From the NCBI GenBank assembly GCA_007361935.1, contig CP041667.1:1702501-1766500 (forward strand): a DNA stretch of 64,000 nt, written 5' to 3'. Source of the stretch: Lachnospiraceae bacterium KGMB03038 (GTDB lineage Bacteria > Bacillota > Clostridia > Lachnospirales > Lachnospiraceae). Each line of letters starts with the position of its first letter. Position 1 is the first letter of the stretch. The position numbers were made by a program, and so were the translations under genes. Below, piece by piece: positions 15,790 to 25,295 of this stretch. The notes beneath the pieces were generated by a model, which was not told the origin of the DNA, made no database searches, and worked only from the letters and a program-made list of their open reading frames with translations.

Positions 15790-18729
15790 CTAGTCTCCGC
15801 TGGTTGAAGTACTGATATCTGCTGCTTCGCCAGTGATGATCTCCTCCACTGGATCTGTCTCATAATAGTATTTCATGATATCCCTTCCAACCTCTGCGGC
15901 ATAGGTGGAACTATAGCCGTTGGCGATTCGGATCGCGAAAGCGACTTCTGGGTCGCTGCTGCTTGCGAATCCGACGAAAAGCCCGTGGTCCGGATGGGTC
16001 TTACTCTGCTGTGCGGTACCGGTCTTACCGGATATTTCCACTCCTCCCCGGTTCAGCTCTGTGAAAATTCTGCTCTGCGCGACCAATACCACGTTGCGCA
16101 TACCATTGTGGACCGCGGTCCAGGTGGAAGACGGAACGTCCGACAGCGTATTGGTGACTTCCGGTTCATATTCCTTCAGGACTTCTCCGTCTACAGAAGT
16201 TACTTTATCCAGAAGTGTCAGGTCATACACAGTTCCTTTATTTGCAATGGCCGTAATATACCGGGCCAGTTGAGTGGTCGTATAGTTATTTGTACCCTGG
16301 CCAATGGCGGAAGGTACGGAAGACTCGTCCGAAATCTGAGGCTCAGCCTCTGGGATCTCCACACCGGATGTGGTGTTGAGGCCGAATAATGCGGCGTATT
16401 TCGCCAATGTGTCGGTGCCCAGATTACTGGAATAATAACTGGAGGTGGCTTCTCCTTTCAAATCGCCGGATTTCACCTGGTCGAGGCCGTTGTCTTTTAA
16501 ACTCAGCCGATACCCCACTTCGTAGAAGAAACAGTTGCAGGAGTTCTGAATCCCGCCTTCCACGTCCAAAGTTCCGTGAGCCTGCGGATAGATCCAGCAT
16601 CTGGGATTCGGCTCTACTTTTTCATAAATACCCCGGCAGGTGATCTGGGAACTTAAGTCGATCACTCCTTCTGAAAGACCAGCCACCGCTACCAAAGGTT
16701 TATAAGTGGAACCGGGCGCCGTCTTCTCCTGAGTCGCGTTATTATAAAACGGACGGGACTGATCGGTCACCAGTTTGTTGTAATATTCAGAGTCCATGGT
16801 ATTGGCCAGCCGGTTATTGTCGTATCCTGGATAAGATACGCAGGCCAGCACATCTCCATTGTTAGGATCTGTCATAACAAGAGAGCCGGTGCAGGGTTCC
16901 AGTCCCAGCTGTCCGGGCGTGATTTCCAGCGTCTGGATCTTGCCGCGAAGGAAATCATAGGCTCCTATACTTCCGGATGCGAGACGGTTGTACTGATCTT
17001 CATCATATTCCAGTACGCCCTGTTCGTAGATCATCATGCAGATTTGTCTGCCTGTGACAGATCCGGCTTTGATCATATACTCATAGATCAGCTTGTCAAA
17101 GCTGCTGTTCTCCTGCAAAGCTTCCAGGATATAAGTCTTCAGCGCCGCGTAAGTTTCATCGGCGTTGGAATACTCTTCCGACCCTTCCATATAATCTGTC
17201 AGGGCGGAAGTGTCCACCCAGTTCTGAGAGATGGCGTAATTTAAAAATGTATAGATATTGATGGATTCTTCTGTCCGCCATGCCTGGTAAGTGTCATCCT
17301 CTGTGTCGATAACGTCTGACATCAGGACTCCGGTACCGCTCATCAGCAGGTCATTGACGATATATGACAAATATGCCTGCGTTTCTTTGGACATATCCTG
17401 ATACGGGGAAGCTTCTGAATCATCCAGAATACTGCTGATTTCCTGGAGCACCTCTTCTTTTCTGGCTGTAAAAGAAGCGTAGACTTCTTTTTCTGTAGTC
17501 CCTGCATCTTCCTGGGCAAAATGTTCCATATCCAGGATCTCATTAGAGATAAACGCGTTGTAGACATCTCCGATCGGAATCAGGATGTCGCTTGCATCCT
17601 CTACACCGGTACGATCAAAATCCAATTGATTGGTCAGCTTTGACAAAAGGATTCCAGCAAGCTCCTGTTCCAGAATATCATACGCGGCTTTCTGCAGATC
17701 CGCATCGATAGTCAGATATACGTCATTGCCGGCTTCTGGTTCTGTCTCCTGGACGGTTTCAATAACTTTTCCTACATTGTTGACATAGAGTTTGACCTCA
17801 CCTTTCTTTCCTTTCAAAGTGGAATCAAGGGTCTGTTCCAGTCCGGATTTTCCCACGGTATCCGTCTGGTCATACTCTTGTTGCTCTTCTTCACTGAGAG
17901 AGTTGTACTCTTCTGTGGAAATCTGGCCCGTATAGCCGATGATATTAGCAAAATATTTGCTGTCCGTATAACGGCGAAGGGACTCTTCTTCAATGCTGAC
18001 CCCCTGCAGAGTATCCAAATTTTCTGATACCGCGGCCATCGTCTCTTCGCTGACGTCCTCCGCGATCGTAGTCGGAATATATTTTTGATAACTATTTAAT
18101 GAAATAGCGTAACGGACATTGACCAGTTTTAAGACCTCCGCTTTGCTGAGTTCCTCCTGATCGATACCATATCCGTATGTTTCATCGGTACAGAGATAAT
18201 GGATGATCTCATCGGCCGTCTGTTCTTTCTGTTTGTCTGTCAGTTTATCAATGGTAGCCTGTCCATATACATCGGCGATAAAGCGCAGGCGCTGTGTGTC
18301 CGATTCTGCCACAAACATATAATTATTATTTTGATCCAGAATAATCCCGAAATCATTAATGATGGAATCGCCGTTTGCCTCTACCATATCAATGACAGTG
18401 GAGATCACCTGGTTGAGCTCTTTATTCTTTTCTTTCTGAGAATCATACTCTCCGTTATCCTCGATCGTCACAGAATAGGCCAGCTCATTATAAGCCAGGA
18501 GTTTGCCGTTGCGGTCGTAGATATTTCCGCGGGTTCCCTCCACCTCTCTCGTCTTCTGGATCTGCAGCTCATAATTGTCCGCGTATTCTTCTCCCTTAAC
18601 GATCTGAAGGAAAAATACTCTCTGTACTAAAATAGCGGAAGTAATACAGAAAATAATTATGACTACAAAATTTCTTGATTTAACGATCTCATAGATACCG
18701 GATTTGATTCGTTCCCATAAACTATACAA
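15790..18729 (-). CDS. mrdA: Penicillin-binding protein 2 (elongasome transpeptidase), enlarged
   Basis: About 979 aa. One N-terminal membrane segment (about 22-44) is followed by the PBP dimerisation domain (TRGNIYDRNGKLLAYNELAYSV) and the transpeptidase domain. Counting from a GTG at 18741, the active serine is about residue 678 in STYK. SCN (SCNCFFYE) and KTG (SGKTGTAQQ) are present. Typical PBP2 is 600-700 aa; the extra length is a helical insert of about 230 residues just before the catalytic domain. TTG at 18729 has AAGGAG 11 nt upstream, whereas the GTG at 18741 touches that site. It crosslinks peptidoglycan with RodA. Confidence 0.93.
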   Translation of the reverse strand: MYSLWERIKSGIYEIVKSRNFVVIIIFCITSAILVQRVFFLQIVKGEEYADNYELQIQKTREVEGTRGNIYDRNGKLLAYNELAYSVTIEDNGEYDSQKEKNKELNQVISTVIDMVEANGDSIINDFGIILDQNNNYMFVAESDTQRLRFIADVYGQATIDKLTDKQKEQTADEIIHYLCTDETYGYGIDQEELSKAEVLKLVNVRYAISLNSYQKYIPTTIAEDVSEETMAAVSENLDTLQGVSIEEESLRRYTDSKYFANIIGYTGQISTEEYNSLSEEEQQEYDQTDTVGKSGLEQTLDSTLKGKKGEVKLYVNNVGKVIETVQETEPEAGNDVYLTIDADLQKAAYDILEQELAGILLSKLTNQLDFDRTGVEDASDILIPIGDVYNAFISNEILDMEHFAQEDAGTTEKEVYASFTARKEEVLQEISSILDDSEASPYQDMSKETQAYLSYIVNDLLMSGTGVLMSDVIDTEDDTYQAWRTEESINIYTFLNYAISQNWVDTSALTDYMEGSEEYSNADETYAALKTYILEALQENSSFDKLIYEYMIKAGSVTGRQICMMIYEQGVLEYDEDQYNRLASGSIGAYDFLRGKIQTLEITPGQLGLEPCTGSLVMTDPNNGDVLACVSYPGYDNNRLANTMDSEYYNKLVTDQSRPFYNNATQEKTAPGSTYKPLVAVAGLSEGVIDLSSQITCRGIYEKVEPNPRCWIYPQAHGTLDVEGGIQNSCNCFFYEVGYRLSLKDNGLDQVKSGDLKGEATSSYYSSNLGTDTLAKYAALFGLNTTSGVEIPEAEPQISDESSVPSAIGQGTNNYTTTQLARYITAIANKGTVYDLTLLDKVTSVDGEVLKEYEPEVTNTLSDVPSSTWTAVHNGMRNVVLVAQSRIFTELNRGGVEISGKTGTAQQSKTHPDHGLFVGFASSSDPEVAFAIRIANGYSSTYAAEVGRDIMKYYYETDPVEEIITGEAADISTSTSGD

Positions 18730-19240
18730 ATTTGCTTGCACTCCTTTGTTCTTCTGCTTCCAGCCGTTTGTTGATGTGTAAGATGATTTGATAGAGCACT
18801 AAGGTGACCAGGATCGTATAGACAAGTTCGGGAAGTATGATCTGGATCAAATGAGTTCCAAACGCGAAATTTCCCCGAAGCATATACATGCCGATATACG
18901 TAACGACCCCGTAAAACAATTCACTGGCGCCGATCAGGCCAATAGGCAGTTTGATATCGTCTTCATAAAACAGACGCTCAAACATACCGTTTAGGTAACC
19001 GACGATGGCAAATAACAAGATATTAAATCCCAGGGCATAGCCCCAGAACAGATCCACCAAGAGTCCGGAAAGAAATCCCACAAACAATCCTTCCTTTTGG
19101 CCTCTCATAAATCCAAAAGAAGCAGTGACAACGATCATTAGATTTGGCCGGATCGAGGCGAATGTCAACCGCTGAAACAGGCTCCCCTGCAGGAAAAAAC
19201 AGATCAAGACGATCAGGATCGTAATGATTCTCCGCTTCAT
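18722..19240 (-). CDS. mreD: Rod-shape protein MreD
   Basis: 172 aa with five to six membrane segments. The segment RLTFASIRPNLMIVVTASFGFMRGQ and GLLVDLFWG fit MreD. It is a membrane partner in the elongasome. The gene lies between mreC and the PBP2 gene, overlapping the latter's start. RBS AAGGAG. Confidence 0.93.
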   Translation of the reverse strand: MKRRIITILIVLICFFLQGSLFQRLTFASIRPNLMIVVTASFGFMRGQKEGLFVGFLSGLLVDLFWGYALGFNILLFAIVGYLNGMFERLFYEDDIKLPIGLIGASELFYGVVTYIGMYMLRGNFAFGTHLIQIILPELVYTILVTLVLYQIILHINKRLEAEEQRSASKFV

Positions 19241-19246
19241 GATATC

Positions 19247-20176
19247 CTACTCTCCTTCCCCGCCTGCATCTTCGGATGCGGCATCTTCAGACGAGGTGTC
19301 TTCGGATGCGGCGCCGTCTGTCTGCGCGTTTACCAGGTCGTCCTTGGTAGTGGTGATCACCAGCACCTCCTGGAGTTTGCTGAAATCCACAGCCGGTGTG
19401 ATATAACCTGACCGGGTCAGATTATTGGAATCCACCTCGATCTCGCTGACATATCCGATAAACAGCCCCTGCACAAACCGGTCGCTGACATGGGAGGTAA
19501 CTACCTGCTCGCCCACCTCGATCTCATTGTCATTATTAGGCAGACGCTCAAAACGGAGCCTGCCGTCTGAGATCAGTTCTAAGTCTCCTTCCACGATACA
19601 CAGATCAGATGTAGAAAGCATCATAGCGCTGATATTGCTGGAATCATCGATAATGGAGCGGACCCTTGCGTAATCAGGCCCTACTTCCGTTACAATCCCT
19701 ACAAGACCGCTTCCGGCAAGCACATTGCAGTTAACCTTGATTCCGTCATTAGACCCTTTATCGATGGTAAAATCGCTGAACCAGTTCGTGCCGTTATTCG
19801 AAATGACCCTGGCGCCGATCTTCTCATAATCCGAATAATTTTCATCCAGTTTATAAAGTTCTCGCAAACGCTCAAGCTCATACTGCTCTTGTCTCAATCT
19901 GGTGTTGTCGATGGTAAGTTCGTCTACTTTGCTTTGCAGGCTTTCGTTTTCTGCTTTCATATCTTCCATTGTCTGGAAGTTTTCAGAGACGTCGCTCATC
20001 CATTGTCCCGCATAGCTTATGCCCTTTTGAAACGGGATCACCGTATAATTAGCGATAAACCGCAAAGGACCGCTGCTGTCTACCACGCTTCCAATGCCAA
20101 GCAGGATCACACAGACGGCGATCAGGATAAAAAGCCAGTATTTACTTTGAAATGACGATTGGTTTTTGATCTTCAT
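19247..20176 (-). CDS. mreC: Rod-shape protein MreC
   Basis: 309 aa. A membrane segment (about 12-32) is followed by a coiled coil (about 68-110) and the MreC beta domain (GARVISNNGTNWFSDFTIDKGSNDGIKVN...GLVGIVTEVG...VRSIIDDSSNISAM). MreC links MreB and PBP2 outside the membrane. The last 25 residues are a Ser-Glu-Asp-Ala repeat, encoded by near-identical short DNA repeats at about 19262-19313. Confidence 0.95.
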   Translation of the reverse strand: MKIKNQSSFQSKYWLFILIAVCVILLGIGSVVDSSGPLRFIANYTVIPFQKGISYAGQWMSDVSENFQTMEDMKAENESLQSKVDELTIDNTRLRQEQYELERLRELYKLDENYSDYEKIGARVISNNGTNWFSDFTIDKGSNDGIKVNCNVLAGSGLVGIVTEVGPDYARVRSIIDDSSNISAMMLSTSDLCIVEGDLELISDGRLRFERLPNNDNEIEVGEQVVTSHVSDRFVQGLFIGYVSEIEVDSNNLTRSGYITPAVDFSKLQEVLVITTTKDDLVNAQTDGAASEDTSSEDAASEDAGGEGE

Positions 20177-20177
20177 A

Positions 20178-21200
20178 TTACCTCATCCACCTGTAGTTCT
20201 CATCTAACATTGAATAGGCAAGCTGCCTTAATTCCTTCGACATAATGATTTTTTTCAGTCCTGTCACCGCGCAGATGTCCGGGTCTTTTGCCACTCTTGT
20301 AGTGATACCGGTCCCCTTCTCAATATAAGTGTCCAGTCCAGGCATATTGGCGATTCCTCCGGTAAGATAGATCCCGTTGGAATAGATGGCTGTTCGTACT
20401 TCCGGCGGCGTCCGGTCCAAAAGGGACAGGATGGAGCGCACACACTCCAAAAGCGGATCCCTAAGAGAAGCTCTTACTATGCCCAGAGAGATGGATTTCT
20501 GCATGGGAACGCCTGTGATCAGATCCCGGCCGGCAACCGTCATAGACGCCTCCGATTCGCCTGTAAAAACGCCGAAACGTTTGCGGAGGACCTCTGCCGT
20601 CAGTCTTCCGATCAGAAAATCATGACTGTGGCGGATCAGGTTCACCAGGGATTGATCAAAGGTAACGCCGCCAATCTTCACCAGACGATTTAAAACCATA
20701 CCGCCTCCTGCAAGAACTGAAAGTTCAGTGGTTTCTCCGCCAAAATTCGCGATAAAGATACCCTTTGTATTCTCCACGTCCAGATCCAGTCCCACCGCGT
20801 CGGCGATAGAACGCTCCACGATATTGACTTCTCTTGCTTTGGCTGTAGAATGGATGACCAGATCAAAGAAAGCCTTTTTCTCTACTTCCGTCACATCTGT
20901 CGGAACGGCGATCACATACTCGGAACCTCTGGCAAACTGCCGGTCCTTCTTCAAGAGATTCTGCAGCAGAAACTGCATATCATTGAAGCGGGAGATCACG
21001 CCTTCTTTCATTGGAAAGACCACTTCGATATTGCCGGGCGCTTTTTCAAACATTTCATAGGCATCGTCTCCTACAGCAAAGATTTCTTTTTTATTGCGTA
21101 TGGCGATGACATCTTTTTCTTTCCAGATCGTATCTTTCTTTTTATCATAAACTTTGATCTCGTAGGAGCCAAGATCCAGTCCATAAGTGTTTCTAGCCAT
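20178..21200 (-). CDS. mreB: Rod-shape protein MreB (actin homologue)
   Basis: 340 aa. The actin-type phosphate-1 loop (GLDLGSYEIKVY), GEKAP-like EKAPGNIEVVFPMKEGVI, VPTDVTEVEKKAF, IADAVGLDLDVEN, IANFGGETTELSVL and IYLTGGIANMPGLDTYI are all present. The sequence departs from canonical MreB in places (KVYDKKKDTIWKE). It forms filaments that direct the elongasome, and it heads the mreBCD-PBP2-minCDE-rodA block. RBS AAAGGA. Confidence 0.93.
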   Translation of the reverse strand: MARNTYGLDLGSYEIKVYDKKKDTIWKEKDVIAIRNKKEIFAVGDDAYEMFEKAPGNIEVVFPMKEGVISRFNDMQFLLQNLLKKDRQFARGSEYVIAVPTDVTEVEKKAFFDLVIHSTAKAREVNIVERSIADAVGLDLDVENTKGIFIANFGGETTELSVLAGGGMVLNRLVKIGGVTFDQSLVNLIRHSHDFLIGRLTAEVLRKRFGVFTGESEASMTVAGRDLITGVPMQKSISLGIVRASLRDPLLECVRSILSLLDRTPPEVRTAIYSNGIYLTGGIANMPGLDTYIEKGTGITTRVAKDPDICAVTGLKKIIMSKELRQLAYSMLDENYRWMR

Positions 21201-21205
21201 TGATT

Positions 21206-21910
21206 TTATCCTTTCTTAAATAAAAGCTCCGACTCCCGGAAGCTGATATAACAATTATTGCCAATAATGATATGATCTAACAGTTCAATTCCGATCAGTT
21301 CTCCTGCCTTTAAGATCCGTTCAGTGACCAAAATATCTTCGCCGCTGGGAGAAGGATCGCCGCTGGGATGATTGTGCAGCAGGATAATGGATACGGCTTC
21401 TTTGCGAAGCGCTTCCAGGAACAATTCTCTGGGTGTGATCAAAGACGCGTTGACGGTACCTTTTGAAATATCCGTCTCTCCGATCAATCTAGCCTTCCCG
21501 TTCAAAAGCAGAAGTTTAGCGACCTCCTGTTTCTGATGCCGCAGATCTTCCATATAATAGCTGGCGATCGCCCCAGGTGTGGCGAAACAGAGATTCTCCT
21601 GCGCGCGGGCCTTGGCAAGCCGTTTGGAAAACTCTGACAAACATAGAATCTGTACCGCTTTGACTTGTCCTACTCCCTTGATCTTAAGAAGCTGTTCCAT
21701 GGTGAGCTGATGAATTCCAAGAATCCCCTTCTCTCCTGTATGGTACAGGATTCGCCTGGCTAATTCAAGGGCGTTTTCACCGCGGGTGCCAGTCCTTAGA
21801 AGAACCGCCAGCAGTTCGGAATCACTTAAGAGCGCCGCCCCTCTTTCCCTACATTTCTCGTAAGGACGCTCTGTGCTCGGAATCTCTTTTATGGTATTTG
21901 AATGACTCAT
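21206..21910 (-). CDS. radC: RadC family JAB/MPN-domain protein
   Basis: 234 aa. An N-terminal helix-hairpin-helix region (MEQLLKIKGVGQVKAVQI) precedes the metal-binding JAB motif HNHPSGDPSPSGED. The biochemical role is unsettled despite the repair name. It lies immediately upstream of mreB, the classical radC-mre order. The ribosome-binding site is weak. Confidence 0.95.
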   Translation of the reverse strand: MSHSNTIKEIPSTERPYEKCRERGAALLSDSELLAVLLRTGTRGENALELARRILYHTGEKGILGIHQLTMEQLLKIKGVGQVKAVQILCLSEFSKRLAKARAQENLCFATPGAIASYYMEDLRHQKQEVAKLLLLNGKARLIGETDISKGTVNASLITPRELFLEALRKEAVSIILLHNHPSGDPSPSGEDILVTERILKAGELIGIELLDHIIIGNNCYISFRESELLFKKG

Positions 21911-21946
21911 TTCTCTTTAGATTCATAACGACACTCCGGATGGAGA

Positions 21947-22207
21947 TTACAAGAAGCGGTAAATAAATACCGCAATGATGACACCAATGATACTTGCGAC
22001 GGTAATCTTTACCTGAAGGCAGAAGGTAAGCACTAGAAGCCCAAGATTCAGGACAACAGGCTCGTCCAGCCCAAAGGACTGTCCATAGGAAAGCCAGCTT
22101 AAAGCTGATGTTCCTTGCGCAAGCACACTGATAAAACCGCCCAGGACAATTCCCGCCAGGATTAGCAGAAATAACGCCCAGGAGTTCTTCCCTTTTGTTC
22201 CCTTCAT
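21947..22207 (-). CDS. DUF4321 small membrane protein
   Basis: 86 aa. The N-terminus MKGTKGKNSWALFLLILAGIVLGGFI is the DUF4321 signature and there are two membrane segments. The function is unknown. The family is often next to radC and mreB in Clostridia, as here. The ATG at 22207 has GAGGAGG 7 nt upstream; the longer reading frame to 22246 has no such site. Confidence 0.85.
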   Translation of the reverse strand: MKGTKGKNSWALFLLILAGIVLGGFISVLAQGTSALSWLSYGQSFGLDEPVVLNLGLLVLTFCLQVKITVASIIGVIIAVFIYRFL

Positions 22208-22300
22208 ATGTACTCCTCCTCGTCTCATGCCTCTTAAAAAACTCAATACATTCTATCATATTTCAGAAAAAGTGTATAGCCTTATCCCATTAAAAATTTC

Positions 22301-23950
22301 TTAAACCTGCCTGTCTTTGTCGAACGGACGGTACATTTGGCTGATGGCGCGGGCCACTTTCAGTCCGTCCATTGCCGCGGATGTGATCCCGCCCGCGTAA
22401 CCGGCGCCTTCCCCGCAGGGATAGACTCCGCCCACAGCAGATTCCAGAGATTCCGAATCCCGCAGAATACGTACCGGTGAGGAAGTGCGGCTCTCCACTC
22501 CAGACATCAGGGCATCCCCTCTTGCGAATCCTGGGATCTTCCGGTCAAAAGCCAGTACGCCTTCTTCCAGCGCTTTTGCCAGAAAGGAAGGGAAAATGGA
22601 ACGAACATTGGTCCAGGTGTAAGAGCCTTTGATCTGAGGAAGAATCTCCCCTGGTCCCTGGGAGGGCTGATCCTGACAGAAATCCTGGAATAACTGGACC
22701 GGAATACTGCCCGCGCCCGCGCGGTAGGCCGCTTCCTCCAGGCGGCGCTGAAATTCCACCCCTGCTAAAACGCCGTCCCCCGGGTAATCTTCAGGACTTA
22801 CGGTAACGATCACCGCGCTGTTGGCATTTTGACCGTCCCGTCCGCTGTAACTCATTCCGTTGACCGCGCAGCGTCCAGGCTCTGAGGAGGCGTTGACCAC
22901 ATATCCGCCTGGGCACATGCAGAAAGTATAGACACCCCGGCCGTTCTCTAAATTCGCCGTCAGCTTGTAGGAGGCTGCCGGAAGTTTTCCCCGCTCCCGT
23001 CCGTACTGCCGTCTGTCGATCTGCTCCTGGGGATGCTCCATGCGCACTCCAACCGCAAAGGCTTTTGGTTCCATAGGAAGCTCCTCTTGTTCCAGAAGCG
23101 TAAAGGTGTCTCTGGCGCTGTGGCCGATGGCCAGGACCAGCACATCCGTATCCAGGCTTTCCATATCCCGCCTGTTCTTTCCGATATGTTCCAGACCGAC
23201 AGACTGAACCTGTCTTCGCCCGTCTTCCGGCTTTGTGATCTGGATCTTTGTTAATTTGGTGCGGAACCGGAACTCGCCTCCCATCTGCAGGATAGATTCC
23301 CGCAGGGCCCGGACCACCTGGATCAGTTTATCCGTGCCAATGTGAGGCTTACTGTCATAAAGAATCTCTTCCGGCGCTCCGTGGGACGCAAACAGACGCA
23401 GCACTTCCCGCCCTCTTCCGTCAGGGTCGTGGACCAGCGTGTTTAACTTGCCGTCAGAAAAAGTGCCCGCCCCGCCTTCTCCGAATTGCACATTGGATTC
23501 TGGATTTAGATTTCCTGTCTTCCAGAATTCTTCCACATCTTTCTGTCGTTCTTCTACGCTTGCCCCTCTTTCCAGCAAGATGGGACGATAACCCATGCGC
23601 GCCAGGGCGTAGCCGCAGAACAGCCCGGCGGGACCTGTGCCTGTGATCACAGGCCGGTGGGAAAGAGTCCTGGTGCCGGAAGGATGATAGGAATATGCGG
23701 GAAGCGGCGGGCGGAACAAGATATTTGCCTGTTTTATCAACCGCTTCTTTAACGCCGGCTCATCTTCTGCTTCTGCTTCTACTGTATAGACATAAAAAAG
23801 ATCTGGCCGCCGCCTGGCATCCAAGGAGCGTTTCAAGATCCGCCAGGAGCGGATCTGTCTTCCCGAAACACGAAGAAGCCTGCAGAATTTCTTCTCCAGG
23901 TCCGCTTCCGTATGCGGGATTTTCAGTTTGATCTGCTGTATCTGTATCAT
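22301..23950 (-). CDS. FAD-dependent dehydrogenase of unknown substrate
   Basis: About 549 aa. An N-terminal region (IQQIKLKIPHTEADLEKK) precedes an FAD-binding site (VITGTGPAGLFCGYALARMGYRPILLERG) and a later DTDVLVLAIGHSARDTF. GEGAGYAGGITSAAMDGLKVA closes the C-terminal FAD region. It matches the large uncharacterised FAD-dependent dehydrogenase family of Clostridia. The ATG at 23950 has AGGAG 7 nt upstream. It overlaps nothing and follows the HI0933-type gene by about 46 nt, so both flavoproteins are probably co-transcribed. Confidence 0.85.
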   Translation of the reverse strand: MIQIQQIKLKIPHTEADLEKKFCRLLRVSGRQIRSWRILKRSLDARRRPDLFYVYTVEAEAEDEPALKKRLIKQANILFRPPLPAYSYHPSGTRTLSHRPVITGTGPAGLFCGYALARMGYRPILLERGASVEERQKDVEEFWKTGNLNPESNVQFGEGGAGTFSDGKLNTLVHDPDGRGREVLRLFASHGAPEEILYDSKPHIGTDKLIQVVRALRESILQMGGEFRFRTKLTKIQITKPEDGRRQVQSVGLEHIGKNRRDMESLDTDVLVLAIGHSARDTFTLLEQEELPMEPKAFAVGVRMEHPQEQIDRRQYGRERGKLPAASYKLTANLENGRGVYTFCMCPGGYVVNASSEPGRCAVNGMSYSGRDGQNANSAVIVTVSPEDYPGDGVLAGVEFQRRLEEAAYRAGAGSIPVQLFQDFCQDQPSQGPGEILPQIKGSYTWTNVRSIFPSFLAKALEEGVLAFDRKIPGFARGDALMSGVESRTSSPVRILRDSESLESAVGGVYPCGEGAGYAGGITSAAMDGLKVARAISQMYRPFDKDRQV

Positions 23951-23996
23951 CCGTTCTCTCCTGTCGTCCGCCCCTGTAATCCAGAAGCCGTTTTTT

Positions 23997-25253
23997 TTAC
24001 CGCCGCCGCAAGAGGGACCTAAGCGCCGCCCGCCCCGCCAGGAATCCGGTTGCCCAGGCCCACTGCAGATTATACCCTCCGCAGATGCCGTCCGCATCCA
24101 GCAGTTCCCCGGTCAGATAAAGGCCCTTTGTATAGTTGGATTCCATGGTATGGCTGTTGATCTCACACAGCGGAATCCCTCCGGCGCAGACCTGCGCGTG
24201 CTCAAATCCTGTAGTATCCGACACCGTGAGGCGGACTGATTTACAGCACCGCGCCAGTCTTTGCAGGTTTTCCCGGGACAAGTCCCCCACCGCCGCAGTC
24301 ATACGGATTTTGGCAAGATCCAGGATCCGGGGAATCAACTTTTGATGGAACAGACCGATGAGAAAATCTCCCGCAGATGTCGACTCGTTTCCGGTCCTTC
24401 GCGCTTCCAAAAATTGATATAAGGCTTCCTGTGATTCCATCCAGGGAGCGAGGTCTACGAAAAGCTCTGCCCGTTCTCTTTTTTGGAGCGCCATGGATAG
24501 ATGGCGGCTCACTTGAAAAACAGGGATCCCTGAGATCCCATAGTCGGTAATCTGCAGTTCCCCTCGGTCTTTCGCCGCTTCTTTTCCGCTGCAGACCGCC
24601 GTTACGCTTCCTTCCACCCGTACTCCTGAGGCTTTGGCAAAGGGATTAGACTTGATCTTCAGCTGCACCAGCGCCGGGACCACTGGAAGACAGGAATGGC
24701 CCAGGGAAGCCGCAAGCTGATAACCGCTTCCATCGGATCCCAATACAGAAGACGCCTTTCCGCCGGCAGACAGGATCACTCGGTCCGCATAAAAATGCTT
24801 TCCAGAACAATTCAGACGGAAGCCTTCTTTTTCTCTGCGGATCTTATCCACATGGACGCCGGTATGGACTGGGATTTTCCACCGTTTTAATTCCGATTCT
24901 AAAAGAGAGCGGACCGCAGAGGCCTGGTCGGACTGAGGATAAATGTATCCATTCCTGGATTTTGTCAAAAGTCCGAGGCTGGCAAAAAAGTCTTGTGTTT
25001 CCTGAAATCCGAACTGCCTCAGGACATCTGAAACAATTTCTGGATTCTGGCTGTGGAAACAGGAAACATCCAGGAATTGATTGGTCAGATTGCATCTGCC
25101 GTTGCCGGTAGAAAGGATTTTCTTACCTGGCAGATCCTTATGTTCCAGCAGGAAAATCTGGCAGAAGGTTTCCTGTCTGGACGCTTCTCTGGCGGCCTCT
25201 ATAGCCGCCGTCATCCCGGATGCGCCCGCTCCTACGACTGCGATTTTTTTCAT
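23997..25253 (-). CDS. HI0933/BaiN family FAD-binding oxidoreductase
   Basis: About 418 aa. The N-terminal dinucleotide fold IAVVGAGASGMTAAIEAARE, GKKILSTGNGRCNLTN and the C-terminal CAGGIPLCEINSHTMESNYTKGLYLTGELLDADGICGGYNLQWAWATG are diagnostic of the HI0933 family (also called aminoacetone oxidase-like or BaiN). Substrates vary, and a bile-acid role should not be assumed from family alone. The ATG at 25253 has AGGAG upstream. Confidence 0.9.
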   Translation of the reverse strand: MKKIAVVGAGASGMTAAIEAAREASRQETFCQIFLLEHKDLPGKKILSTGNGRCNLTNQFLDVSCFHSQNPEIVSDVLRQFGFQETQDFFASLGLLTKSRNGYIYPQSDQASAVRSLLESELKRWKIPVHTGVHVDKIRREKEGFRLNCSGKHFYADRVILSAGGKASSVLGSDGSGYQLAASLGHSCLPVVPALVQLKIKSNPFAKASGVRVEGSVTAVCSGKEAAKDRGELQITDYGISGIPVFQVSRHLSMALQKRERAELFVDLAPWMESQEALYQFLEARRTGNESTSAGDFLIGLFHQKLIPRILDLAKIRMTAAVGDLSRENLQRLARCCKSVRLTVSDTTGFEHAQVCAGGIPLCEINSHTMESNYTKGLYLTGELLDADGICGGYNLQWAWATGFLAGRAALRSLLRRR

Positions 25254-25295
25254 ATGCTTCTCCTGTCTTTCTTCTGTGTATGGCACAAGAAATAG

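Noticed and set aside
19262..19313. Short tandem repeats as a CRISPR-like or phase-variable tract
   Set aside because: They encode the low-complexity Ser-Glu-Asp-Ala tail of MreC and are too short and irregular for a CRISPR array.
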